In this document: piece after piece, positions 25,501 through 36,645 of the stretch
Numbering within the stretch: the stretch's first letter is position 1
Layout: each line of letters opens with the position of its first letter
Origin: Prinia subflava
Lineage: Eukaryota > Chordata > Aves > Passeriformes > Cisticolidae
Direction: 5' to 3'
NCBI RefSeq assembly: GCF_021018805.1
Contig: NC_086247.1
Location: 137,743,602-137,807,601, forward strand
DNA: 64,000 nt
Notes under the pieces: generated by a model
The model's input: only the letters and a program-made list of their open reading frames with translations
Database searches by the model: none
What the model was told of the DNA's origin: nothing
Program-made: the position numbers and the translations under genes

Positions 25501-28500
25501 TCTTTTACAGATTATAAGAATGTGAAACCCGAATCAGCAGCTGCTAAGGATTTGGAAGGTATTGTTAGTAATGGCTGTTGCAAGGACAGCCTTATCCCAG
25601 ATATGCAGAATGGCATCCAGACCAAATCTGCCTTGAATGGCTTCAACCCAGAGGAAGAAACAAATAAAACAGAGCCAAGCCTAGAAATAGCTCATAACGC
25701 TGCTCACCAAGGTATTGTCCTTCTAAGACCATGGTTTCATTTGCACGTGTTTTTCATGAAAAATATTCTTTTCTTGAAAGCTTAATCCTGGGATTCAGAG
25801 ACTAGTAATAGTGTCTTTCAGCTGCAGAAATCTGAAGACAGAATACTAAAACTTAATTAATTCCAGTTAAAAATAAGGCTTTCTTTTAGTTTCTCCTACA
25901 GAAAGAGAGATGAATTCAGAGACAGAGAGTTCTAAACTCACAGAAATAGAAGTGTTTTCTTGTAATATCATTATGCTACCTGTGCAAATATTATTTGCCT
26001 TTGAAAGTGAACTTGTAGTAAAACAAATAGCACTCATGTCTGGTTTATCATTCTGAAAAGCTAAACATTTATAAATGCCAGTTTGTTGAAACTGGGATCT
26101 GAAGATATACTTTTAATACCGACATAACTTTCAGCGAAACTGCTTTATACTGAGCTTAGGAAGGAGAGTGTAATGAAAAAGGCAAAATCAAAATTTACAA
26201 TGCAGAAATGTCAATATTAAGTATAGTTTTTCCACTAGTAAAGGTTTTCTGTAATTCCTAAGTTCAGGATGACAGTTGTAAATAGAAGGGTCGTGAATTG
26301 ATGCTCACCTACACTTTTTAACTCATTGCTCTAGTCTTTGCCAGGTTTGACTCAGCTGGCTCACATTTACAAAGCCTGTGTGCCATCCCTCTTTCCCTGC
26401 AGGTGCAAGTGAAGAGAATACTGAAGAGATCTCAGCAGCTCAGCACTTAACCAGCGATTCGGACAGTGAGGTTTATTGTGACTCTATGGAGCAGCTTGGA
26501 CTGGAAGAGGTAGGAGTTTGGTATTCCTGGGTGCACCTTGAAGCTGGTGTGCTGCTTATTTTTAATAGGTTCTTCTCAGTTAAGTGAACAGGGACATGCA
26601 GAGGTGAATGACGTGGCTCATACATGCTGTCCTTCTGTTTGAACTACTGGGACTTGTTCCTTTCAATGTCAGCCTTTTACAACTTGGTTACTGCTGATCT
26701 AAAAGCCTTGAAGCCCTCAGAGAATTTACGTGAGGAGAAGGCTTCAAAAACAACAGTACAAAGAGACAATGGTCAAAAAAGGAGAAACAGTATAAAGAAA
26801 CTAAGGTCTGTGTCCACAAATTAATGTAGGGTCTCATAGCATGTAAGGACCAGAATTCAGCTATTTTTATGAAAATATAAGAAGTATCTTTGTAACAATT
26901 CACCTTTTGCTTGTTTTTTTTTTGGCCTGATGACTTCTGCATATTTCTTAGAGTAAATAAAGCATTAGCAGGAGGCCTGCAGGCCAGTGCCTGCAAGTGG
27001 CCTAGGTCTAAAGAAGTGGGGGGATTACAAGAATTTCTGTGTTCTCTCGTATTCTTCTCAGTCATAATGTACACCTCTGACTTCCTTATAAAAGGTGAGC
27101 ACCAGCTGTGCTGCCATAGTTCTGACTGGATTTGTGCTCCTGCTGATTACTAATCCTAGCTGTAGTCTTTGTTGGCTTTCTGGCCTAGACCTCCTTCAGA
27201 GGCCCAGGTTAAGTGTGGGCTTGGTAGGTTCTACTCAGACACCTCATTTCCTGATTCTGGAGAGAAATGTGTGAATGGTGCTTGGGATCAGAAAGGCCAG
27301 TGAGCATTTGAATATTGCATCATCCTCTTGTCTACCTCTTTCCTGAGTATGTAAAGAATTAGTTTTAACAAATCAAATTCTGCCCAGTAATGAAGCACGT
27401 TGGGAAATGTAATTTGATAGAAGTGCTGCAACCTGTCTTATCTAGCTGATTTCCCAATCTTGTGTACCGTTCAAGCTTGTTTGAGATTCTTTAATTGAAG
27501 TGGGTGGATAACTTGTCCCAATCTGCATGAGGAAAGTTCTAGAGAAGTCTTAGTCCTGAGCAAAGTATTTTCTTAATGTGAAAGTAAAGATGATATTTTT
27601 TCCTTTTTAATGTTTAACTGTCATATTTTACAGAATTTAATTACTTGCTAATGTTAATTTGTAGCCCTCAGAGATCATCACATCAGCTAAAGGATCTTTA
27701 AAGCATTCACCCCATTTCTTGGATGTAGATCACAGTCTTCTGTTAGAAAATACGGATTTTCCAAGGCACACTTGCAGGACTTACGGGAATCTCCAGCCTG
27801 GAAGTACTGGAGAGGGAGTAGCTGAAGAACAAGGTGAAGTCAAATGCGGAGGAGAAGATGGCAAAGCCAGTAATGGGGGTCCTCACAAGGAGAAAAAAGG
27901 TGGAGAAAAAGCAGATTTCTACAGTGTCAGAAGAGGGAGAGGTACTGTGACCCTGCATTTGTGTTCCCCACTCTCCTCACTGCCATGAATTGCTGGTGTC
28001 TGAGGAGCACCTGTCAGCACTGTCCAGCGGGACAGTCATGTTCATAGTGCTTCTGTTCTTCAAATAAAAGTAGATAACAAAATGCCTATTACAGTGGGTA
28101 ACTTAGACTCCAGCTGCTGCTTATGGCACTTGGGTTTTTACAAATGTAGTCCTTAAAAGCAGTGTGTGCCTGAGAGGAGTTTCTTTAGAAGTTACATATT
28201 TACTGTTAAATACATACGCATTTATATCTCTGTGGTGGTTTATTTGAAACCATGAAATGCCATGGAAAGATATCAGTGAGATATTGTTTTGTATATAATG
28301 GGAATGCTAGCCACACCTTTGAGTGATCCTGATACTATCCATTATGAGTCTTAAAACTTAATGATTCTTAATCACATAATAGCCCAGATGTTCATTTTAA
28401 GTTGGACCTCTGCGCATTTTAATTCCATAATACTTCTAATACTGTCACCTCCGAGCAGCACCACATTCCAGTGGTATGATCTGTAATGTCAAGGATAAAA

Positions 28501-31500
28501 TCAGTTTTTCTTGTACAAACCAAAAAAAGGCAGAAAGTATTTTATTTTTATCTAGCATGCCTTTTATCTAGCACCTATACGTAATCAGATGGAAAAATTA
28601 AAAAGAAAATCCAAATAAAACATTTATGGTGAAAACTATTATAAAGAACATACTCTAGTTAACTGTCTCCTCTTCTCTCTCTTGTTGTTTTATTGATGTT
28701 TGCTACTTACAGGCAGAAACATGACAGTCTGGTGATAGTTGTATCTAGTTTAAGGGAGTATTGTAGATTTCAAATACTATTTTTTCTCATCACTGTATTC
28801 CAGTGATCTTTGTTTTCCAGCTGGAGACTTTGCCAAACTAAAAACACATATTAAGACAGATCTTACTTTTAGTTGGGCAGAATTCACTGCTGAACTTGAC
28901 TGGTTGTATATTAATAGCTTTTTCTAAATGTTCTGCAGTTCTAGGAATTTGAATGATACTGTCACTCTAAGGCTGTAGGGCAGCATCTCAGTGACATTTC
29001 AGTGACCTCAGTGCTGCTGAACTGTCTGAATATAGTCTGTGGTGAGGAGTACCACACTCCTGGGTGGAAACCGAGGGAGAAAATGGAACTGTTAACATTT
29101 TCAGCAGAGCTGCAGCCCATTCTGTGTTTTGTGTTTCTGTTTTCCCTCCTCCCAACAGGGCACAGGCTTCAGCCGTTAGGGGACGGTTCGCAGGGAGGCC
29201 AGATGGGCAGCGGAGGGGACGGCGAGCGCTGGGGCTCCGACAGAGGCCCCCGCGGAAGCCTCAATGAGCAGATTGCAGTGGTGCTGATGCGGCTGCAGGA
29301 GGACATGCAGAATGTCTTGCAGAGGCTGCACAAGCTGGAGGCTGTTGCAGCATCACAGGTACTATTCTTTGGAGTTATTTGATCACCTTTTATTAAATAC
29401 CCTTGGATATTTTTGTGTTTTTTCAGATGAAAAATTTTGACAGTATTTTCTTAAACTGTAAAGACATTTCAGTTACATTCTGTAGATGAGTTCAACTTAA
29501 AATTTCCTACTGGTACCTACTCTCAGGAGAACAATTCAAAACTTTGGTACATGTAAGCAAACCCATGCATTTTTGACCTGGAAATGAACCATATGTTATT
29601 TCACTGATTTCTGATCAGATTGATCTTAGCCATAGTTATTGATACACATTATACGGGCTCTATATGGAGAATCCACAGTTCGTGTCAGTAGTGCATCATC
29701 CCAAAGAATTCAAAGCATTTTCAAAGAAAGTGAGAAATTATCCTAATCTTTCAGATGGTAAATTTCACAGGCTGAACTTCAGATTCCATTTTGCACTCAG
29801 CAAAAGACTTGATCGTTCATAGCTTTCTTTCCTCATACAGTAATCCACCTTTATTGGAATTGTACATCAGGTCCTCATCCAGCCCATAGAACTCCTAAGC
29901 AAGTGTAGATATTATTGATACAGTCTTTCTTTTTCCTTCTGTTTCAATAGAACATGTTGTGATGTAGTTGAACCAGCAACCTGGAAATGATTGGTTTTGT
30001 TTGACTTGCTGATATATTTTGATCTGCATGAGAATGAACAAGCTGTACAAGCAGTATCCTATGGGATGCATATACTCCAAATCTAAGGCAGCCACAGAAA
30101 AGGATTTATTAAAACCATAATTTTCCTGCATCACAGATATTCAAGAAACCAATGTTTGGTTAAATACAGATTGATTTTCTATCTTTGCCTGAGCAATATA
30201 AGAAGTAGTAAAAGATTCTTCCCCAGCAGTTCATGCTGTGTTTGCTGTCCTCACCTAAGAAGAACCAGAAGCTTCTGTTTCATGCTTACATAAATCAAGA
30301 CAGACCTGCAAAACCAGCTGCTTTGCTTTTGTGGAAGCACCACAATAGTGTATGGGAATAGTCTTGAAAAGATTCTGGGACTTCCATTTTCAGGATTGCC
30401 TGGAAGACATGGAACAGAGTATTCTCTTTCCTTTATGGTGTTGGACATGCCCATAGCTGTAGCCCAGGGCAAACTAAGACTGTTTCTGACCTCAGCAGAG
30501 ACTGGTGTTGAGAGAAGCAAGCAGGCAAATTGGGCTGCTGCGATTTCTGCCCTGGGTTGGAACTGGGACTAGACCAGAGTTAAGACAGTTGCAGTGAGAG
30601 ATTGAGCAGGGGAGCCTTCAGTAACTGTAAAGAAGTCCAGTAAGTGACACTGATTCATTTTCTAAGACACAGAGAAGTGATGAAATTACTATAAAGAGTA
30701 GTGGAAACCTGAGGGGTAAGTTAGCAGCTATGTGGGGTCACATGGGAGTGTTTCTGTGCATTTATCTGTGATAATACAGATTGCAAAGCCCTCACAAGAT
30801 GAAAAATCTCACATTCTTTTGTGAAGAAGAAAAATTTTAATTGCAGTTTCCTTTTTTATACTTATCAGCCTTTGTTTGTATTTAAGGCAAAATCTGCAAC
30901 ACTACAGTCAAATTACCAGCCCGCCTCTTCTGTCAAGGTAAAATACTGTTTTTATGATGTGCAAAAAGTATGAACTGTGAAGAAAGATGAATTTGAATAT
31001 TTTATCTCTAGCTCTTGATATGTGCTTTTTGTATTGTCTCTTCCTTGACTAGGAGATAAAAAATAATTTGTCTGAGGAAATTACTTGATAGATTAATCTT
31101 TTCTTCTAGTCTTACTATTATTTTCTTTGGTACTGTAGCATTTGAAGTGATGAGAAGTATACAGGTGGTATTCAATATGTGCACACAGAATGCTGACTGG
31201 ATTTTTTTTCTGTTTTCCTTAGAAACCATCATGGTGGCCCTTTGAAATTTCTCCTGGTATTTTAACTTTTGCTATTGTATGGCCATTTATTGCCCAGTGG
31301 TTGGTGCATGTGTATCACCAAAGAAAGAGAAGGTAAAGATGTGCATTCAATAGAACACATTCACTGTGTGTCATTTGTTTAAACCAGTAGGTGATATTAT
31401 CATGTTATTTCCACAGGACAGAAAAATCTTTGCCTTGAAAGTTTGTCAGTATGAGAAAGTATTGGTTAATTGGACTTTATATATAGTATGCTTTATATAT

Positions 31501-34500
31501 AGCAATTAATGTTAAATCTATGAAAGGTGATACAGGGTAAATAATTTTGAGCATACAGAAGTGGGTGAGGATGGATAGCTTGGAAACATTCCCATAACAT
31601 TCTTTGATCCTTTCACTCCTCATATTCTCTTGAGCCATTTTCACTTCTAGACTTCCTAGTCCTTTTGTGGCATGGGATTTTTTTTTTCTTATCACATCCT
31701 TTGTAGAGTGCCATCTGTCACCTATATTTAACATCCACTAGCACCTTACTATGATATTTTTGTAACATCTACCTTGAGTTCCTTCAGCTGAAGGACAATT
31801 GTACTTTGATCTTGCCTTTTCTCAGCTCTCTAGGCATGAGAAGATCAAGTGAGTGTTCTCTAGATACCGTCTGCTTGTACTTCAGGCTCACACCTGATTT
31901 TGTTATCTTAGTATGCCCTTGGCTTTTACATTTTTTTCCTGTCAGACTGCAGAGAGTTTTCGTGTGTGTGGATTGGAGAAATAGCTCAATTTGCTCTAGC
32001 TTTTTAATGTTTGCTAGTTTTCATGGTATAGTTTTCTCTCCTGTGGTAAATCACAGAAACACAGAGTGGTTGAGGTTGAAGGAAGGCTCTGCAGGTCATC
32101 TGGTCCAACATCCTTGCTCAGCCAGGGACACTTAGAAGCCGGTTGCCCAGGACTGTGTACAGGCAGCTTTTGATTATCTCCAAGGAGGGAAAGTCCATTG
32201 CCTCCCTGGGCAACCTGTGCCAGTGTTTTTCTCTCCTCAGAAATGCTGCAGTCCTTCAGTTATCTTTGTGGCCCTTTGCTGGACTCTCTCCAGTTTGTCC
32301 ATGTCTCTGATGTAGCCAGAAGCAGACAGAGCACTCCAGGCCTCTCCAGTGCTGAATGGAGAGGAAGGATCACCTTGCTCACCCTGTTGGAAGGGATAGT
32401 GCAGGAAGGGAAGCCTGGAACCTCCTCACTGGCCTTTGTTGCAAAGGCACATTGCTGGCTCATGTTCAACGTGGTGTCTACCAGGATGCCCAGATCCTTT
32501 TCTGCCAAGCTGCCTCCCAGCTGGCACATACTGATGCCTGGAGTCATTTCTCCAAACAGTGCTGGACTAAGCACTTCCCCTTGTTGTATTTCACAAAGTT
32601 CCTGCCAGCCCATTTCTCCAGCCAGCTGTGTCCCTCCGGATGGCAGCACCACCCTCTGGCATATCAGCCACTCCCAGTTTTGAGTAATCTGCAGCTTTGC
32701 TGAGGGTGCACTCTGCTCTGCCATCCAGGCCATGCTAAAGGTGTTAAACAGGATTGGCCCCAGTGGGGACCCCTGGCATTCACCACTAATTACTGCCCTC
32801 TTCGGGCCCAGCCCATGGCTTTGTAAACAGTACAGCGCCCACAAAGGCTGCAGATCTGCCAGGGAGCTCCCCTGGCTCCGAGCTGGCAGCACAGCACTGC
32901 TGTTGCTGCACTGTCTGATGAAACCAGAGATTGCAGTCCTGAGGCTTTCAGGCAGTTATGCACATTTTGCTCATTGTTTGCACTAGCAAATGGAAATTTT
33001 CCCTTGTCAGCAAGGACAAAGTTGGGGTGTTTTAAATCAAACCTATTTTTTTTAGTATTTTACTTGAAGCTTCTGTGAACTTCAGTGTTCTGCGAATTGC
33101 TTTTGCATGGCTGTGTCCTCTCCCTCTCTCTGAACAGTGTGCTGTTCTTTACTATCTTTTTTGATCATCTGTTCTGACCTCTGTTGCACCCTCAATTCAG
33201 CCACAGATTCAGACAGAAATCAGATGTTAGAAAAGCACCTTTTCCAGCAATTTTCCCACTATATTGTCCTAGTGATCCAGTGCTTCGATGAAGAAACACT
33301 TGGTACATTACTTTTAGTTTGGATTTGTTAAGCTTCAGTTTGCATCTGTTGAATTTTCCTGTATCTTAACGCAGTTGACAAAGAGCCTGTGATGTGTTTT
33401 CCATGGTTACTTTCTTGCTATCACCATGTCATCTCATAATCTCTTGCTTAAACAAAACAAGTGGAGCAATTGAAACCTCACTTTAAAATTATTTTCCAGT
33501 CTTAGAATGATTCTTGTGGCTCATTGCTCAGTGCTTCAGTTTTTCAACATTCTTTTTGAGTTTTGGACATTAGGATTTGTACTAGTGGTAATACCAGTGT
33601 CAGTTTGAAACACAGAGATAGCATAGCCCCATGTTTTGTTTACTGATTCATGTATTGTTTTGAGATGAAGTTCAATAACAGAAACAAAGAATTTTCTGTG
33701 TTCCTGAGCTTTTCTCTCAGTTTTTGAAGAAGTCTACTCAAAGGCAGAATTTAAGGACTATGTGCTTCTGCAGCACCTTTCTGTCTGGAGTTCTGTCTCC
33801 TTTAACAGTGTGTAGGAAGGTGATCAAGTCCAGTCAGTGAGAAAACGGGATTGCAAAACAAGTCCTTTTCTCCTGTCCCGCAGCCAGTTTCAGCTTGTGC
33901 TCTGTTAAGGTGTGTGAGCTCTTAGGCAAGAGCTGTTCAGAGTGCCTGCATTGACCCTGTCTGTGTGCTTTTAGTTTTAAATTACATTAACTGTCCCTGC
34001 AGCAGAAACCACGAGTCTCTGCTATCCTGCCAGGTTGTCTCAGGCTGCAGCTGTGGAGCCATGACTTGTAAACTCTTCTGTGCAGTGTAGCAAGCTCCAT
34101 GTCAGTGGTGGAGGGGCAGCCTTCTGTAACCAAGAGCTTTGGGTTTAGCTCTGGTCCTTGGGCAGGGGTAGCTCAGCTTCATCCCAGCACCTCTGAACCT
34201 GTCCCCTGTTCCTTTGTGGGGAACCTAATGCTGAAAATCCGGGTACTCGTACTGGAGCCTTCAGCAAGAAGGCTTGAAAACCTGAATCCTAAGCTGAATC
34301 CTAAGGGCCCTAAACCCAGATTGAAATATATTTTCATAATAATAAAAGTTGTCTAAATTCAGCCTATGATTTTAGAACCCTTAATTGTAAGTTTTGTGGA
34401 GTCTTGGGGAAAACAGCTTTTAAGTGTTGCGCTGCTGAGCCAGCATACCACCGACAGAGGGTCAGGGATTTCTCTGAGGAATTCCAGCTGCAGGTCCAAA

Positions 34501-34688
34501 TTCTTAGTGAATTTTCTTCTCCTTGGTGAAAGAGGGCAAATTTTCAAGTATCTTGAAGCCCTGCTGTGTTTTGTTGGTATGGAAACCTTTCAAATGTAAC
34601 CTTTTTTTAGACAAATGAAAAATCATCTCATATGTGAAGGTACATTAAACTTAATTTATTTGTTTCCTTTTCTAGAAAACTGAACTGA
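7431..34688 (+). CDS. ACBD5: Acyl-CoA-binding domain-containing protein 5 (spliced, 13 coding exons)
   Basis: ACBD5 binds very-long-chain acyl-CoAs for peroxisomal beta-oxidation and tethers peroxisomes to the ER through VAPA/VAPB. Joining 7431-7506, 8671-8791, 10218-10290, 13873-13984, 14108-14140, 24652-24789, 25511-25711, 26403-26509, 27665-27941, 29159-29358, 30887-30937, 31223-31332 and 34676-34688 gives 503 codons plus TGA. The ACB domain covers about residues 8-97, with the acyl-CoA ligands equivalent to ACBP Y28, Y31, K32, K54 and Y73 at Y39, Y42, K43, K65 and Y84. An acidic middle region carries the FFAT-like core EVYCDSME (274-281). A coiled coil (about 414-443) precedes a C-terminal membrane anchor (about 475-494) and a basic tail ending RKRRKLN, the usual PEX19-dependent targeting signal. 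The ATG has G at -3 and +4 and matches the shorter human N-terminus. All introns are GT-AG. Confidence 0.97.
8671..8791 (+). CDS. ACBD5: ACBD5 coding exon 2
   Basis: Codes residues 26-65, the heart of the acyl-CoA pocket ([20 protein letters not shown]). The acceptor is ctttcactag and the donor TG|gtaact. The W66 codon is split across the intron. Confidence 0.97.
10218..10290 (+). CDS. ACBD5: ACBD5 coding exon 3
   Basis: Codes residues 66-90 ([20 protein letters not shown]...), the WDAW and MxAY segments that close the ligand site. It ends on a codon boundary at AAAAAG|gtatgt. Confidence 0.97.
12664..12992 (-). other. Unresolved GC-rich block in ACBD5 intron 3
   Basis: A ~230-base GC-rich patch in AT-rich surroundings. 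On the minus strand one frame reads [20 protein letters not shown] and continues with further charged, protein-like residues until an in-frame stop. Another minus frame stays open for 95 codons. I do not recognise the product. It could be an old retrocopy fragment or an uncharacterised repeat. Confidence 0.25.
13873..13984 (+). CDS. ACBD5: ACBD5 coding exon 4
   Basis: Codes residues 91-127 ([20 protein letters not shown]...SDLTS), the end of the ACB domain and its linker. The donor TCAG|gttcgg is weak: T at +3 and no A at +4. Confidence 0.95.
13985..14107 (+). other. ACBD5: ACBD5 intron 4 (123 bp)
   Basis: The shortest ACBD5 intron. It begins with the weak donor gttcgg and ends at accgtatggcag. 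No embedded element is seen. Confidence 0.9.
14108..14140 (+). CDS. ACBD5: ACBD5 coding exon 5 (33 nt)
   Basis: A very short exon coding residues 128-138 ([11 protein letters not shown]). It matches the equivalent human segment VRLEKISKCLE. Being 33 nt with both ends in phase 1, it could be skipped without a frame change. Confidence 0.92.
21489..21530 (+). repeat. 14-bp tandem repeat, three copies
   Basis: The unit aaagaaatatattg is present three times back to back, the last copy ending in t. It lies just upstream of a CR1 3' end in ACBD5 intron 5. Confidence 0.9.
21549..21671 (+). mobile_element. CR1 LINE 3' end
   Basis: Contains the diagnostic avian CR1 tail: ggttggacttgatgatctta, then gaggtctcttccaacctcatt, ending in two attctgtg octamers. 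It is 5'-truncated and sense to ACBD5 within intron 5. Confidence 0.9.
24652..24789 (+). CDS. ACBD5: ACBD5 coding exon 6
   Basis: Codes residues 139-184, rich in Ser, Asp and Glu ([14 protein letters not shown]). A long T-rich tract precedes the acceptor tttcttag, and the donor is AAGG|gtaagt. Phase 1 at both ends. Confidence 0.95.
25511..25711 (+). CDS. ACBD5: ACBD5 coding exon 7
   Basis: Codes residues 185-251 of the poorly conserved acidic middle region ([17 protein letters not shown]...). The acceptor is cttttacag and the donor CAAG|gtattg. Its length (201 nt) keeps phase 1, as in exons 5 and 6. Confidence 0.93.
26403..26509 (+). CDS. ACBD5: ACBD5 coding exon 8 (FFAT-like motif)
   Basis: Codes residues 252-287 and contains the VAP-binding FFAT-like motif: acidic tract SDSDSE (269-274) leading into EVYCDSMEQ. 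This is nearly identical to human ACBD5. It ends in phase 0 at GAAGAG|gtagga. Confidence 0.95.
27665..27941 (+). CDS. ACBD5: ACBD5 coding exon 9
   Basis: Codes residues 288-379. The first half ([10 protein letters not shown]...) diverges from human, and the second half ([16 protein letters not shown]...SVRRGRG) is recognisable. The acceptor is aatttgtag and the donor AGAG|gtactg. Confidence 0.93.
29159..29358 (+). CDS. ACBD5: ACBD5 coding exon 10 (coiled coil)
   Basis: Codes residues 380-446: [14 protein letters not shown], then an amphipathic coiled-coil stretch ([20 protein letters not shown]..) conserved in vertebrate ACBD5. GC content is higher than in neighbouring exons. Confidence 0.96.
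30887..30937 (+). CDS. ACBD5: ACBD5 coding exon 11
   Basis: Codes residues 447-463 ([17 protein letters not shown]), a short linker before the membrane anchor. It is phase 0 at both ends, so the 51-nt exon can be included or skipped in frame. Confidence 0.92.
31223..31332 (+). CDS. ACBD5: ACBD5 coding exon 12 (tail anchor)
   Basis: Codes residues 464-499 with the conserved [12 protein letters not shown] motif, a ~20-residue hydrophobic anchor ([18 protein letters not shown]) and the start of the basic tail. The donor AGAAG|gtaaag splits codon 500. Confidence 0.96.
31333..34675 (+). other. ACBD5: ACBD5 intron 12
   Basis: A 3.3-kb intron separating the membrane-anchor exon from the last four codons. 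It carries a large antisense CR1 fragment (about 32048-32970) and a 12-bp tandem duplication (aatcctaagctg type) near 34285-34307. Confidence 0.8.
32048..32970 (-). mobile_element. CR1 LINE fragment, antisense, with decayed ORF2 C-terminus
   Basis: Reading the minus strand gives degenerate CR1 reverse-transcriptase C-terminal sequence, including [20 protein letters not shown] and [14 protein letters not shown], followed by the CR1 3' part. Frames shift repeatedly between recognisable blocks, so it is an inactive 5'-truncated copy. It is about 0.9 kb long, the largest repeat in the window. The right-hand boundary is approximate. Confidence 0.85.
34676..34688 (+). CDS. ACBD5: ACBD5 coding exon 13 (stop)
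   Basis: Completes R500 and codes KLN and TGA, matching the RRKLN ending of ACBD5 proteins. The acceptor is ccttttctag. The rest of the exon is 3' UTR. Confidence 0.93.
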
Positions 34689-34875
34689 GAATTCTAGACT
34701 AAGGACTTCAAGGAGAAGATGGCCCTGCAAAGCAAAGGAAGTCTGAATTCTCATAGAATCTCAGAATTTGGGATGATCTTCCTTATGTTACAGTAATATT
34801 TTGTACTACCTTTGAGCTAAACGTTTAAGGACTAATATTATTGAAACTTGAATGATTCACAGCTCCTAGGTTACA

Positions 34876-34881
34876 AATAAA
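34876..34881 (+). terminator. ACBD5: Proximal poly(A) signal, ACBD5
   Basis: AATAAA 188 bases after the stop codon. It is the first canonical signal downstream of the coding region. Confidence 0.45.
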
Positions 34882-35793
34882 TTTATTAATTCCATCCTCA
34901 AAACCATATGAACAATAATTGTTTTGGAGTGTGCTTGTGGATGGGCCTTCAGTAATTACTGGCCCTGCTGATGTCAGTTGAAGAGAATAACATCTCTGTA
35001 AAAGAATTAAGTGAAAAATATGTAAAACTGTCACTTTAACATTGAAATAATTTTACAATCTCAAGATCCCTGCCTGTTTTTCCACAGCATTAGATATTAC
35101 CAGGTGAAAGATCTAAAAAAGTGTAAATTCAATACATTGTAAGCTGTTGGAAAAATACAATATAGCTCTGAGGAATTCAACTTGTTATTTTTGCTGCTAA
35201 ACTAGTGTGGGGCAATTTCCATATAAATTGGTCAAAAATGAAGTTGAATCCTTCACTTATCCTGTAAAATTGTAAAGAAGATTTGGGAATTTGTATATAT
35301 CCTGAAAGTTAGAGCCATTAATAATAGGGGGACTGTCAAATACAAGTTTGGAAACAGCATGTGGTACAAGGGATCCACGTAAAGAGGCTGCACCTTATCT
35401 TTTTAACTTTCATAACTGTATTCTTTCTTGTTGACAACAGCTTATTTTAACTGAAATGCATAGTTTAGGCACAAGGTGCTTTAAAATGAGATGAAAACTA
35501 GCTCAGTAAGTCTAGCTCTAAGCTTTTAAAAAGCTCAGTGCACTGTAAGTTTTCTCTTGGCAGTTAAAGTAAAATTGAACCTATTGTGGATTTTCCCCAA
35601 GTAACATCATGAAACATATCAATTCTGATATGTCTCTCTTATCCTTCTACTTCCTCTCAGAAAAAACCTTTTCAGCTGATTTTGGAGCTGATATTTTTCT
35701 TTTCCCCACAGAATATTTATTAACCCATATACGGATAGAAGTACAACCTTGTGAAGTTTGCTTGACAAAAGCATGCTTTACACTTAATTTTAA

Positions 35794-35799
35794 AATAAA
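35794..35799 (+). terminator. ACBD5: Internal poly(A) signal, ACBD5
   Basis: AATAAA about 1.1 kb after the stop, in AT-rich sequence (taaaataaattaat). Confidence 0.35.
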
Positions 35800-36591
35800 T
35801 TAATATATAAGCTGTCTAAATCTCTGGAAAATGGAAATGCACTAAAATTAGATTTGACAGAAAACTTAGAGTTTGCTATGAAGAATTATATCACAACATA
35901 ATCCATGGTTAAAGCTCTGAATCTTCAGAAATTTCACCATTGTTGATGTGCTTTCATTTTCCACCAGGACTACATCCTACAAATAATTTTTAAGGAAAGT
36001 TTTTTTGGTCCTTCCTGAAAATCTTTTATAGTTTGGAAAACATTTTTCATATAAGCTATACTGTATAAAAATGTAATCACAGAATTTAATGTTGGTTTTA
36101 CCAGAGAAATTTTAATCTTGTTTTTTAGTTACATGCAGATTTTTTTTAGTTACTTTTCCCCTTTTCTGATTTTCTTATTGTAAAGCTGAATTAAGAAATA
36201 TAATAGCTGTAACCTCTTCAAAGACTTCTGTAACAAGCAGATGATTTCATGTGCCAGAGATGAGTTTTGGCATGAGATGTACTGAAAGCTCAGGTTTGAA
36301 CAAAGCTTATCCTGGAAGGGAAGTTCTGCTGGGACCTGAAGTCATTGTACCTGAGCTTAAAATCCCTAAAGTGATTGATTTCTTATGATAAAGGGACAGA
36401 AATCATACAGGAAGGACACTGGAGCTTGAAGATCACATGAAAACCCCAGCCTCCTGAAGCAGCATGTCTTCTGCCAGGACAAACCACCCTGGAGTGCCTC
36501 CCACAGCTCAGAACCGTGTCACCTGTAGGGGTCGAGCTCTTAGAGAGGGGACAGACATTCCCAAAGGTACTTAATTGTTAACTCCCCCTGA

Positions 36592-36641
36592 AATAAATGT
36601 AGGCTTGTACTATCCTTATTATTTATTCATATTTCAATAAA
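36592..36641 (+). terminator. ACBD5: Distal poly(A) signals, ACBD5
   Basis: Two AATAAA hexamers, at 36592-36597 and 36636-36641, about 1.9 kb after the stop. A T-rich downstream region follows. An opposite-strand AATAAA (TTTATT at 36622-36627) lies between them. Confidence 0.45.
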
Positions 36642-36645
36642 TTAA

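Larger units (their letters stand above)
24790..30886 (+). other. ACBD5: ACBD5 introns 6-10
   Basis: Introns 6 (24790-25510), 7 (25712-26402), 8 (26510-27664), 9 (27942-29158) and 10 (29359-30886) are unique AT-rich sequence with no repeat or nested feature that I can identify. Exons 6-10 lie between them. Confidence 0.75.
34689..36645 (+). other. ACBD5: Probable ACBD5 3' UTR
   Basis: The sequence after the TGA is AT-rich and non-coding. AATAAA signals occur at 34876, 35794, 36592 and 36636, so the UTR could be about 0.2, 1.1 or 1.9 kb long. Which one is used cannot be decided from the sequence. Confidence 0.6.

Noticed and set aside
34285..34307. Tandem aatcctaagctg duplication, and similar short tandem duplications at 4871-4890, 12520-12557 and 23362-23383
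   Set aside because: They are real two-copy duplications of about 10-19 bp but typical of replication slippage in non-coding DNA. No function is implied.
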